Below, piece by piece: positions 8,473-16,819 of a DNA stretch of 64,000 nucleotides (position 1 is its first letter; each line of letters opens with the position of its first letter). This stretch comes from Sphingomonas adhaesiva (GTDB lineage: Bacteria; Pseudomonadota; Alphaproteobacteria; Sphingomonadales; Sphingomonadaceae). Under the pieces are notes generated by a model, which saw only the letters and a list, made by a program, of their open reading frames with translations, was not told the DNA's origin and made no database searches. Position numbers and translations under genes: made by a program. The stretch lies in the NCBI RefSeq assembly GCF_036946125.1, contig NZ_JAQIJT010000001.1:644501-708500 (forward strand), given 5' to 3'.

Positions 8473-9414
8473 TCAGACGCCCATCCCCTCGCGCGGGTTC
8501 CCGCCGCCGTCCCAACCGGCCACGAACGCCTTCAGCGCAGCGTCGTCGGCGGGCACGTCGACCACCAGCGTCACCAGCTGGTCGCCACGCTCGCCGCCCT
8601 TGCGGTGGAAGCCCTTGCCCTTCAGACGCAGCGTCTTGCCCGACGTGCTGCCGGCGGGAACGGTAATCATCACCGCGCGCTCGACCGTGGGGCATTTCAC
8701 CGCCCCGCCCTCTACCGCTTCCCTGAGCGTGATCGGCAGGTCGAGGCGCACGTCGTCGCCGTCACGCGTGAAATAGCGGTGCGGCAGGACCTCGATCGTG
8801 ACGATCGCATCGCCGGCGCCGCCGGGTCCGGGCTCGCCCTTGCCGGCGAGGCGCATCTGCGTCCCCGTCTCGACCCCGGCGGGCAGCTTGAGGTCGATGG
8901 TGCGACCGTCGCCCAGCGTCACCCGCTGCGGCGCGAGCGCGGCGGCATCGGTGAAGGAGACCGGGAGGCGATAGGCCAGGTTCTCGCCCTTGGGCGGTGG
9001 CGCCGCGCGCCGCCCGAACCCGCTGGCGAAGCCGCCGCCGGTGCGCGCGCCGAACAACCCCTCGAACAGGTCGGAGACGTCGGGCCCTTCGCCGCCGCCG
9101 AAATCGAACTGCTGCGAGCGGAACCCGCCGCCGGGCGCGCCGCGCGGGGCCCCGCCGCCCCCGTACCCTCCGTAGCCGAAGGGCGAGGTGGGGTTGCCGT
9201 CGCCGTCGATCTCCCCGCGGTCGAAGCGCGCGCGCTTGTCCTTGTCGGTCAGCAGGTCGTAGGCGGACGTGACCTGCGAGAAGCGCTCCGACGCCTTGGG
9301 ATTGTCCTTGTTGCGATCGGGATGCAGCTCCTTGGCGAGCTTCCGATACGCCTTCTTGATGTCAGCTTCGCTGGCGCCGCGCGCCACGCCCAGCGTCGCA
9401 TAAGGATCGGCCAT
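8473..9414 (-). CDS. DnaJ-class co-chaperone lacking the zinc finger (CbpA-like)
   Basis: A 313-residue type II J-domain protein. The J-domain (residues 1-70) carries the essential HPD triad in KELHPDRNKD. A Gly/Phe-rich linker follows (GYGGYGGGG, RSQQFDFGGGEG), then two C-terminal beta-barrel substrate domains (MRLAGKGEPG; TLRLKGKGFHRKG). The four CxxCxGxG zinc repeats of true DnaJ are absent, as in CbpA. It stimulates DnaK-type chaperones. It begins 23 nt after the transglutaminase gene and is followed by yihY after 6 nt. Confidence 0.92.
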   Translation of the reverse strand: MADPYATLGVARGASEADIKKAYRKLAKELHPDRNKDNPKASERFSQVTSAYDLLTDKDKRARFDRGEIDGDGNPTSPFGYGGYGGGGAPRGAPGGGFRSQQFDFGGGEGPDVSDLFEGLFGARTGGGFASGFGRRAAPPPKGENLAYRLPVSFTDAAALAPQRVTLGDGRTIDLKLPAGVETGTQMRLAGKGEPGPGGAGDAIVTIEVLPHRYFTRDGDDVRLDLPITLREAVEGGAVKCPTVERAVMITVPAGSTSGKTLRLKGKGFHRKGGERGDQLVTLVVDVPADDAALKAFVAGWDGGGNPREGMGV

Positions 9415-9437
9415 AGAGTCCCCGGTTGGTGTGTTAC

Positions 9438-10367
9438 TCAGCTATGTGGGGCAGCCGCGGCCACAGCGCAATCGTTCGCGGGTGCCAGCGGGGCGACATC
9501 GACGCTGACGTCCATGTCCTGCGCCCCCGCGCCCAGCACGACGCCGTCGACCGGCGCGATCTCCGCATAATCGCGCCCGATCGCGACGACGATATGGTCG
9601 CCCGCCATCCAGATGCCGTTGGTGGGATCGACCCCGACCCAGCCGCGCGCCGGCCCGCACCACAAAAGTACCCAGGCGTGGGTCGCGTCCGCCCCGACCA
9701 GCCGTTCCTCGCCCGGCGGCGGGATGGTGCGGATGTAGCCCGAGGCATAGGCCGCGGGCAGCCCCGCGGCGCGCAGCCCGGTAATCATGATCTGCGCGAA
9801 ATCCTGACACACCCCGCGGCGCTTCAGGAACGCCTCGTGCGGGGGGGTGTCGACCATCGTCGCGGACCCGTCGAAGACGAAGTCGCGCTGGATCCGCTGC
9901 GCGAGCGCGATCCCGGCCTCCAGCGCGCCGCGGCCGGGCGACAGGTCGGGCGCGCAATAGTCCGCGATCGCGCGGTCGAGCGGGATCAGCGGGGACGGGT
10001 AGAGATAGGCCGCCGGTCCGGCGGCGGACAGGTCGCCCGAGGCGCGCGCCATCGCCGCGATCTCGCCCAGCGTCGGATCGTCGGCGGCGGGGACGGGGAC
10101 GAGGCGGTCGACCGCGATCCGCGCGCGGCTCTCGATCGTCAGCCGGCGGACCGGCTCCTCCACCACCAGCCGGGTGACGTGCGCCAGCCCGGCCTCCGCG
10201 CGCGCGGGCATCGCCCGGCCGGACGGGGCGACGATCAGGTCGTAATGCTCCAGCGTCTGGCCGGGCCAGTCGATCGGCTTCAGCCGCAGGTTGCAGCGCG
10301 CGAACCGCACCGCATTGCCGTAGTTGAAGCGGGTGACGTGGCGGATGTCGTAGCGGATGATGGTCAT
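9438..10367 (-). CDS. Transglutaminase-like cysteine protease-fold protein
   Basis: A 309-residue protein. The N-terminal beta-sandwich (MTIIRYDIRHVTRFNYGNAV) is the bacterial transglutaminase N-terminal domain. The transglutaminase core shows the catalytic Cys in RRGVCQDFAQIMITGLRAAG, the His in ADATHAWVLLW, and the Asp in VGVDPTNG. Such proteins are predicted peptidases or amide-forming enzymes. ATG 10367 overlaps the stop of the upstream ATP-grasp/alpha-E gene (ATGA). This pairing is widely conserved in bacteria and suggests a shared pathway that makes and trims or crosslinks a peptide-like product. The substrate is unknown. Confidence 0.93.
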   Translation of the reverse strand: MTIIRYDIRHVTRFNYGNAVRFARCNLRLKPIDWPGQTLEHYDLIVAPSGRAMPARAEAGLAHVTRLVVEEPVRRLTIESRARIAVDRLVPVPAADDPTLGEIAAMARASGDLSAAGPAAYLYPSPLIPLDRAIADYCAPDLSPGRGALEAGIALAQRIQRDFVFDGSATMVDTPPHEAFLKRRGVCQDFAQIMITGLRAAGLPAAYASGYIRTIPPPGEERLVGADATHAWVLLWCGPARGWVGVDPTNGIWMAGDHIVVAIGRDYAEIAPVDGVVLGAGAQDMDVSVDVAPLAPANDCAVAAAAPHS

Positions 10368-12841
10368 GCCAGCGTCAGTCCGCCGGCACGCAGCGGCTCC
10401 GCGCCCTGGAGGAAATAGCGCCGCGCGATCGCGTCGGACACGCGCCCCAGCCGTCGCTCGACCTCGTACAGCGTGGTGATGTCGAGCGTGGTGGCCTGCG
10501 CGGTGGACACCAGCGCGTGGAGCGCGGTCGCCTCCACCTGCTGCGGCTCCGCCATGCCGTCGTCGTCGAGCACCGGGAGATGCGCCAGATGATCGCGGAT
10601 CGCCTCCACCTGAAAGGCGAGCGCGCGCGGGTTCCCCGGATCGAGCAGCGTCAGGTCGACCACCGGCACGCGCGCGATCCCGGTCAGATAGCGCTGGCGA
10701 TAGCTGATCTGGCTGTTGCCGAGGTCGAGCAGCGTCGACAGATCGTCGAGCGACGCGCCCGCCATGCCGAATGCGCGCGCGGCTCGGGCGATCGCCATCG
10801 CGCGCTCGATCCGCCGACCCAGGTCGTGGAACCGCCACACCGCGGTGCGTCCCATATGCTCCGCCGACAGCCCGGCGATCGCGGCATAGCGGCGCTGGAG
10901 CGAGCCGGCGCGGTCGAGCATCCCGCGGTGCGTGGGGAAGGGGGCGTCGAGCAGGCGGAACATGTCCGCCGACAGCCGGTCGCGCGACCCCGCGGCGATG
11001 CGCCGCGCGTGCGCGTTGATCGCGGCGACCGACTGATGGTCCTCCGCGGGCGCCTCCATCGCGGTACGCGCCATCTGGGTCAGGTCGGCGCGGCGCAGCG
11101 TCTCGGGGTGCGGTGCGGCGCCCGCATTGACGATCTCCCCCACCAGCCGCCCGACAGTGGGCGTCCCCAGCGCCGCGCCGGCATCGGCGTCGATCGAATT
11201 GCCCAGCATCACGCGGATGACCGCCAGCAGCGCCTCGCCCCGCTCCAGATAGCGACCCAGCCAGAAGAAATTGTCGGCGACGCGGCTCGGCAGCGTGCCG
11301 GGGTTGCGGCGGACATGGACCGAGTCGGTTGCAGGGAGCAGCGAGACGGGGGCGACCGGATCGGGGCCGTGGACGCAGACGTCGGCGGACCACGTCCCCT
11401 CGCCCAGCACCGCGGCGCGGGGGTCGGGATGCTCGCCGATGCGCGCGAAACCGCCCGGCAGCACCTGCCAGTCGCCGTTCGCATCGCGCGCGGCGAAGAC
11501 GCGCAGCGTGAAGGGGCGTGGCTCCAGCGCGTCGCCGATCACGACCGGCATGGTCGACAGCCGCACGACCTCCTGCCCGACGTAATCCTGCGGGCGGCGG
11601 GTCATGTCGGCGAGCAGCGCGGCGCGCTCCGCACGCGACAGGTCCGCGCCGGCGACCTGCGCCGCCTGCGGCAGCCCGAGCGTGCGCGCGCCGAACGCGG
11701 AGGACAGCAGCATCGTGTCCAGCTCCGCGGCGACATGCTCCGCCTCCGCCGGCTGGCCGCACCACCAGGTCGCGATATTGGGCAGGATCAGGTCGGCGCC
11801 GGTCAGCCGCGTGGCGAGCTGCGGCAGGAAGGCGCCGAACGCGCGGCTCTCCAGCGCGCCCACGCCTGGCGCGTTGGCGAGCACGACATTGCCCTGCGCA
11901 TAGCTGTCGATCAGCCCGGGCACGCCGATGCGCGACTGCGAATCGAACGCCAGCGGGTCGAGCAGCCGCGGGTCGAGCCGCCGCCACAGCGCGTCGATGC
12001 GCTTCAGCCCGCCGATGGTGCGGACGTAGAGCCGGTCCTCCAGCGCGGCGAGGTCGTCCCCCTCCACCAGCAGGAAGCCCAGGTACCGCGCCAGATGCGC
12101 CTGTTCGGCATAGCTGGGGTTCCACCGCCCCGGCGTCAGCAGCCCGATGCGCGGATCGGCGCGGTGGCACGACGCCGCCAGCCCGGCGCGGAATGCGGCG
12201 AAGAAGGGCGCATGGCGGCGCACGTTGAGGCGGTTCTGCAGGCCCCCCAGCGTGCGGCTGACCGCGAGCCGGTTCTCCAGCGCATAGCCCGCACCGACGG
12301 GCGCGCGCAGGTGGTCGGCCAGCACGCGCCACTCGCCGCCGGGGCCGCGCCCCAGGTCGAAGGCGACGAAGTGCAGGTGTCGCCCGCCCGGCGGCTCCAG
12401 CCCGACCAGCGGGCGCAGGTAATAGGGGCTGCCGGTGACGACGGTCGCGGGCAGGTGGCCCCGCGCGACGAGCGTGGCCGGGCCGTAGAGATCGGCGAGG
12501 ATCGTCTCCAGCAGCCCGGCGCGCTGCACCACGCCGCGCTCGATCGTCGCCCAGTCGTCGGCCTCGATCAGCAGCGGCACCGGGCTGACCGGCCAGGGGC
12601 GCTCCGCCTCCTCGCCGATGATGCGAAAGCCGGTGCCGATGTCGGCGGCATGGCGCTGCACCCGCTCGCGCGCATGGCCCAGGTCGTCGCCGGCGACCGC
12701 GGACAGCTCCTCCAGCATCGCCAGCCACGCCGGGTCGGCGGCGTCGTGCAGCACGTCGGCGGACGCACCGCCGGCGCAGTAGCGCTCCGCCCAGCGGCGC
12801 GCATGGATCGCGGCATCGAACAAGGCGGGCTGGGTCGCCAA
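10364..12841 (-). CDS. Circularly permuted ATP-grasp / alpha-E domain fusion protein
   Basis: An 825-residue fusion. Residues about 1-480 are a circularly permuted ATP-grasp domain: GSPYYLRPLVGL, the Arg-rich LENRLAVSRTLGG, the LTPGRWNPSYAEQAHLARYLG strand and the TYLD-like DPLAFDSQSRIGVPGL region are visible. Residues about 500-825 are an alpha-helical alpha-E (DUF403) domain beginning LPSRVADNFFWLGRYLERGE. In many genomes these are separate neighbouring genes. They are predicted to ligate amino acids or peptides and work with the downstream transglutaminase. The likely start is TTG at 12841 behind GGGGGGAG; the longer open frame upstream runs through dispersed repeats and is not believed. 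Confidence 0.88.
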   Translation of the reverse strand: MATQPALFDAAIHARRWAERYCAGGASADVLHDAADPAWLAMLEELSAVAGDDLGHARERVQRHAADIGTGFRIIGEEAERPWPVSPVPLLIEADDWATIERGVVQRAGLLETILADLYGPATLVARGHLPATVVTGSPYYLRPLVGLEPPGGRHLHFVAFDLGRGPGGEWRVLADHLRAPVGAGYALENRLAVSRTLGGLQNRLNVRRHAPFFAAFRAGLAASCHRADPRIGLLTPGRWNPSYAEQAHLARYLGFLLVEGDDLAALEDRLYVRTIGGLKRIDALWRRLDPRLLDPLAFDSQSRIGVPGLIDSYAQGNVVLANAPGVGALESRAFGAFLPQLATRLTGADLILPNIATWWCGQPAEAEHVAAELDTMLLSSAFGARTLGLPQAAQVAGADLSRAERAALLADMTRRPQDYVGQEVVRLSTMPVVIGDALEPRPFTLRVFAARDANGDWQVLPGGFARIGEHPDPRAAVLGEGTWSADVCVHGPDPVAPVSLLPATDSVHVRRNPGTLPSRVADNFFWLGRYLERGEALLAVIRVMLGNSIDADAGAALGTPTVGRLVGEIVNAGAAPHPETLRRADLTQMARTAMEAPAEDHQSVAAINAHARRIAAGSRDRLSADMFRLLDAPFPTHRGMLDRAGSLQRRYAAIAGLSAEHMGRTAVWRFHDLGRRIERAMAIARAARAFGMAGASLDDLSTLLDLGNSQISYRQRYLTGIARVPVVDLTLLDPGNPRALAFQVEAIRDHLAHLPVLDDDGMAEPQQVEATALHALVSTAQATTLDITTLYEVERRLGRVSDAIARRYFLQGAEPLRAGGLTLA

Positions 12842-12910
12842 ATCACTCCCCCCTATGGCGGCGTGCGACCGTAGGGGATGCTGCGGTGCAAGACAAAGGA
12901 ATTGGTGTCC

Positions 12911-13113
12911 CGTCACCCCGGACCTGATCCGGGGGCACGCTTTCGTACCAACGTCGCGCAAGAAGCGGGACCCCGGGTCGAGCCCGGCGTGACGACGTTG
13001 GCGCACCCCTCTCCCCCAGCGGTCATTCCCGCGAAGACGGGAATCCATAACCTCTGACGTTCCGCCCCTTGCGAAAACCTGCGCGTATGGATCCCCGCCT
13101 CCGCGGGGATGAC
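12911..13113. repeat. Cluster of dispersed palindromic repeats between ligD and the ATP-grasp gene
   Basis: The 12842-13141 gap holds only repeats. One inverted pair has arms near 12911-12921 (CGTCACCCCGG) and 12984-12994, with an inner pair CCAACGTCG (12948-12956) and its complement (12993-13001). A second imperfect pair runs GTCATTCCCGCGAAGACGGG (from 13022) against 13087-13113. These match repeat families elsewhere in the window. No promoter or gene could be identified, although the promoter of the ATP-grasp operon must lie here. Confidence 0.6.
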
Positions 13114-13141
13114 GATGGTTGGTGGTGTCGAGCGGGTGGCC

Positions 13142-15550
13142 TCACAAATCCGGCAGCACCTGCTCCGCTGCGCCCCACCCCTTCAGCGCGCGCCCGCCGG
13201 CGCGTTCCAGCAGCTCGTCCAGATCGGTCACGTGCCAGCGCGCCGCGGTGTCGAGGTCGCGCAATTCGCTCCACGTCACCGGAACGGCGACCGGCGCGCC
13301 GGCGCGCGCGCGGGCGGCATAGGGCAGGATCGCGGTCGCGCCGCGCTGGTTGCGCAGCCAGTCGATGAAGATGCGGCCCTTGCGCTTCGCCTTGCTCATC
13401 GTCGCGGTGAAGCGGTCGGGCTCGGCCTGCGCCAGCGCGCGCGCGAAGCGATCGGCGAAGTCCTTCACCGCGGGCCATTCCGCCTGCGGGGTCAGGGGCA
13501 CGACGACATGGACGCCCTTGCCCCCCGACAGCATCGCGAAGCTCGCCAGCCCCAGTTCGGACAGCTGCGCGTTCAGATGCGCGGCGGCCTTCTTCGTATC
13601 GGCGAAGTCGAGCCCCTCGTCGGGGTCGAGATCGAAGACGAGGCGGTCGGGCTTCTCCACGTCGGCGACCAGCGAACCCCAGCCGTGGAACTCGATCGTC
13701 CCCATCTGGACGCAGGCGACCAGCCCTTCGGCGCTGTCGACGTAGAGATAATCCTCGGTCGACCCGTCCTTTTCGCGGATCGGCACCTTGTGGACCTGCT
13801 CGCCGAACGACCCGGCGTCGTGCTTCTGGAAGAAGCATTGCTTCGCGCGCCCTTGCGGACAGCGCACCAGGCTGACCGGGCGATGCGCGACCCACGGCAG
13901 CATCGCGGGCGCGATGCGGGCGTAGTAATCGGCCAGGTCGCCCTTCGTCACCTTGCTCTCCGGGAAGATCAGGCGGTCGGGGCTGGATACCTTAACGGTG
14001 GTGACGGGCGGCGGCGCGGGGGCGGGCTGCTCCACCACCACCTCGCCGGCGGACTTGTCGCCGCGCAGCCCCAGGAAACCGGGGTGGCGCAGCACGCCGT
14101 CGGGCGTCGTCTCGGTGAAGGCGACCTCCGCCACCAGCCGGGGCGTGACCCAGTGTGCGCCCCGCACCGCCGCGCGTGGCGCCTCGACCGTGGGGGTCTT
14201 GCGCGTCAGCCGGTCCAGCCGCCCGCGCAGGTCGTCGATCATGGCGGCGGAGAAGCCGGTGCCGACCTTGCCGGCGTAGCGCAGCCTGCCGTCCTCGTGC
14301 ACGCCCAGCAGCAGCGAGCGCAGCCCGCGGTTCTTGGCCGAAGGGAGCCAGCCGACGACGACGAATTCCTGCCGGCGGGTGCATTTGATCTTCAGCCACG
14401 CGCTCGTGCGCTGCCCGCGATAGGGGGCGTCCGCCTTCTTCGAGACGACGCCCTCATAGCCCTCGCGGCACATCGTCTCGAACAGCTGCTCGCCCGAGCC
14501 GAGGATATGCTCGGCGAACTGGAGCCGGGGGTCGGCCCCCGCCAGCAGGCCGCGCAGCCGCTCCTTGCGCTGGACGGTGGGCAGGGCGCGCAGGTCCTTG
14601 CCCTCCAGCGACAGCAGGTCGAAGGCGAAGAAGGTCATCTCGCCGCCGGTCGATATGGCCTCCTTCAGCGTCGAGAAATCGGGGCGCCCGTCCCTGAACG
14701 CGACGATCTCGCCGTCGATCAGCGCGGGCGGCAATCCCGCCGCGGCCGCGGCGACGCCGGCGAACCTGTCGCTCCAGTCGAGCCCGGAGCGGGTGTGCAC
14801 CACCGCCTTCCCCCCGCCGGTCGCGATCAGCGCGCGATATCCGTCGTACTTCACCTCGTGGATCCAGCCGCTGCCGGTGGGGACGGCGTCGACCAGCGTG
14901 CACAGTTGCGGCGGTTCGAACGCGGGCGGCGCGCCGGTCGCGCTGCGCGTCTTCGCGGTCGCCGCCCGCTTCCTCGCCGCCTTGCCCTCGGCGATCTCCT
15001 GCATCGTGCGGCCGGTCGCGACGCTGGTGAGCGCGGTCTCGGTGAGTGCGTCGGTGCCGCCGGCGTGCGCATCGTCGATCTTGCGCAGCAGCCAGTTCTC
15101 GCGCTTCTCCCTTCCGCGCGGCTTGAGACGGACGAGCAGCCACTCGCCCTTCATCCGCTCCCCCTCCAGCACGAAATGAAGGTGTCCCTTCTCCAGGTCC
15201 GTCGCGCTCTTCCCCGCGATCGGTGCCCAGGTGCCGCGGTCCCAGAGCATCACCGTGCCGCCGCCATATTCGCCGTCGGGGATCGTCCCCTCGAACGTGG
15301 CGTAGGACAGCGGATGATCCTCGGTACGGACCGCCAGGCGCTTCTCGTCGGGATCGAGGCTGGGCCCGCGCGTCACCGCCCAGCTCTTCAGCACGCCGTC
15401 GATCTCCAGCCGGAAGTCCCAGTGGAGCCGGGTGGCGTCGTGCTTCTGGACGATGAACGCGTTGCCGTGCCCCGGCGCGAGCGTGCCCGCGGGCTCCGCG
15501 GTGCGGGTGAAATCGCGCTTCGCGTTATAGCGGGCGAGGGGGTCGCTCAC
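13142..15550 (-). CDS. ligD: Multifunctional DNA ligase D (phosphoesterase-ligase-polymerase)
   Basis: An 802-residue enzyme of bacterial non-homologous end joining. Order of domains: 3'-phosphoesterase (about 1-180, with KHDATRLHWDFRLE); ATP-dependent ligase (about 215-500, adenylated Lys234 in HEVKYDGYRA); primase-polymerase (about 515-800, with metal ligands in FDLDPDEGLDF and the HVVVPL strand). It trims, fills in and seals double-strand breaks recruited by Ku. The ku gene lies upstream on the same strand, separated by a 179-nt gap with a large inverted repeat. Confidence 0.97.
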   Translation of the reverse strand: MSDPLARYNAKRDFTRTAEPAGTLAPGHGNAFIVQKHDATRLHWDFRLEIDGVLKSWAVTRGPSLDPDEKRLAVRTEDHPLSYATFEGTIPDGEYGGGTVMLWDRGTWAPIAGKSATDLEKGHLHFVLEGERMKGEWLLVRLKPRGREKRENWLLRKIDDAHAGGTDALTETALTSVATGRTMQEIAEGKAARKRAATAKTRSATGAPPAFEPPQLCTLVDAVPTGSGWIHEVKYDGYRALIATGGGKAVVHTRSGLDWSDRFAGVAAAAAGLPPALIDGEIVAFRDGRPDFSTLKEAISTGGEMTFFAFDLLSLEGKDLRALPTVQRKERLRGLLAGADPRLQFAEHILGSGEQLFETMCREGYEGVVSKKADAPYRGQRTSAWLKIKCTRRQEFVVVGWLPSAKNRGLRSLLLGVHEDGRLRYAGKVGTGFSAAMIDDLRGRLDRLTRKTPTVEAPRAAVRGAHWVTPRLVAEVAFTETTPDGVLRHPGFLGLRGDKSAGEVVVEQPAPAPPPVTTVKVSSPDRLIFPESKVTKGDLADYYARIAPAMLPWVAHRPVSLVRCPQGRAKQCFFQKHDAGSFGEQVHKVPIREKDGSTEDYLYVDSAEGLVACVQMGTIEFHGWGSLVADVEKPDRLVFDLDPDEGLDFADTKKAAAHLNAQLSELGLASFAMLSGGKGVHVVVPLTPQAEWPAVKDFADRFARALAQAEPDRFTATMSKAKRKGRIFIDWLRNQRGATAILPYAARARAGAPVAVPVTWSELRDLDTAARWHVTDLDELLERAGGRALKGWGAAEQVLPDL

Positions 15551-15604
15551 GCTCCCCTCTCTGTCGGAGATCGTCGCGAAGCTGTCCGCATCACGACCCC
15601 GCTA

Positions 15605-15695
15605 CCACCCCGGCGCAGGCCGGGGTCCAGTGGCGCCAGCGTTTGCTGGCTGTCGGCAACGTCCCCCAACTGGACCCCGGCCTGCGCCGGGGTGG
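15605..15695. repeat. 26-bp perfect inverted repeat between ku and ligD
   Basis: Arms at 15605-15630 and 15670-15695 are perfect complements (core CCCCGGCGCAGGCCGGGG) separated by 39 nt. The palindrome belongs to the same GC-rich family as 3963-4030. It may act as a terminator or an mRNA-stabilising structure between ku and ligD. Confidence 0.8.
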
Positions 15696-15729
15696 CACAA
15701 GGATGAGCAGCGGAGGGGAGAAGGTCGCG

Positions 15730-16605
15730 TCAAGCACGTTTCTTCGCCGGGGCTTTGGCGGGGGCTTTCCGGGTCGCCGGCTTCTTCGCGGGCGCCTTCT
15801 TCGCCGCCGTCGTGGCGCCGCCCTCCATCGACTTCTTCAGCGCCGCCATCAGGTCGACGACGTTCGAGCCCGAGCGACCGCCGCCGTCGTCCTTGTCCTC
15901 GATGATCTTGCGCCCCTTCGCCTTGCGCTTGCGCTCGATCAGGCCCTTCAGCGCATCGACATAGCGGTCGTGGAAGCCCTGCGGGTCGAAGTCGCCCGAC
16001 TTCTTCTCGATCAGCGCCTCGGCCAGTTCGAGCAGCTCCGCATCGGGCTTCGCATCGGGGATGTCGCGGAAATATCCCTGCGCCTTGTGGACCTCGTCGG
16101 CGTAGCGCAGCGTCTCCAGCACCATGCCGCGCCCGCATGGCTTCAGGCTGACGACATATTCGCGCCCGCGCATCGCCAGCTGCCCCAGCCCCACCTTCTT
16201 CGTCCGCTTCAAGGCCTCGCGCAGGACGATGAACGCTTCCTCCGCCAGGTCGTCCGCAGGAACGACGAAATAGGGTTTTTCGTAATAGAGGACGTCGATG
16301 TCGCCGGCGTCGACGAACCGGGTCAGCTCCAGCGTCTTCTTCGATTCCAGCTTCACCGCGTCAATCTCGTCCTGATCGAGCAGGACATATTCGCCCTTCT
16401 CGATCTCGAACCCCTTCATGATCTCGTCGGTGTCGATCGCGCCCAGCCCGGGGACGACCTTCTCGTACTTCACCGGCTTGCCGCTGGGCTCGTGGATCTG
16501 CCGGAACGCGATCGACGCGCCGGAGCGGGTCGCGGTGTAGATCTCCACCGGGATCGACACCAGCGCCAGCCGGATCTGCCCCTGCCAATATGCACGCGCG
16601 GCCAT
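15730..16605 (-). CDS. ku: Ku homodimeric DNA end-binding protein
   Basis: A 291-residue Ku protein that encircles broken DNA ends and recruits LigD. The core begins MAARAYWQGQIRLALVSIPV and contains the family blocks INEPSGKPVKYEK-like HEPSGKPVKYEKVV, VLLDQDEIDAVKLES and LGQLAMRGREYVVSLKP. The C-terminus is a Lys/Ala/Pro-rich tail (residues about 262-291, AAKKAPAKKPATRKAPAK). Such tails in bacterial Ku promote threading and LigD recruitment. The start at 16605 has GAGGG 9 nt upstream; the long frame further upstream is an artefact of GC bias. It is divergent from the hybrid kinase. Confidence 0.96.
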   Translation of the reverse strand: MAARAYWQGQIRLALVSIPVEIYTATRSGASIAFRQIHEPSGKPVKYEKVVPGLGAIDTDEIMKGFEIEKGEYVLLDQDEIDAVKLESKKTLELTRFVDAGDIDVLYYEKPYFVVPADDLAEEAFIVLREALKRTKKVGLGQLAMRGREYVVSLKPCGRGMVLETLRYADEVHKAQGYFRDIPDAKPDAELLELAEALIEKKSGDFDPQGFHDRYVDALKGLIERKRKAKGRKIIEDKDDGGGRSGSNVVDLMAALKKSMEGGATTAAKKAPAKKPATRKAPAKAPAKKRA

Positions 16606-16731
16606 CGTCACGGTCCCTCGTTGCGAGGGCGATTCAATCCGTCGCGGGCGCTGCGGTTCCGCGCCCTCCCCCCGCCCGCGGATATGCCGCGATCCCGACG
16701 GGTCCGACGGCGATCGTCCCGTCGTCGCGAG

Positions 16732-16751
16732 GGATTGATCGGGATCAATCC
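16732..16751. promoter_or_regulatory. Perfect 20-bp dyad in the ku / hybrid-kinase intergenic region
   Basis: GGATTGATC-GG-GATCAATCC is a near-perfect operator-like dyad lying 69 nt before the kinase start and 127 nt before the ku start. A related half site (GATTCAATCCGTCGC) lies at about 16631-16645. It could bind a regulator of either divergent gene. No -10/-35 pair could be assigned. Confidence 0.45.
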
Positions 16752-16819
16752 GTCGCATTTCCGGCGATGGACGGCGCGCAGGGCTGGACGCGGCGCGATC
16801 AACCTGTTCCTGCGCTGTC

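Noticed and set aside
7576..9570. 664-codon plus-strand frame
   Set aside because: Antisense of the yihY and dnaJ-like genes, with biased composition.
10517..12874. 785-codon plus-strand frame
   Set aside because: Exact antisense of the ATP-grasp/alpha-E gene; an effect of high GC at third positions, with Arg/His/Gln-rich low-quality protein.
12842..13048. N-terminal extension of the ATP-grasp protein
   Set aside because: The extension translates palindromic repeats; the conserved part begins at about the TTG at 12841.
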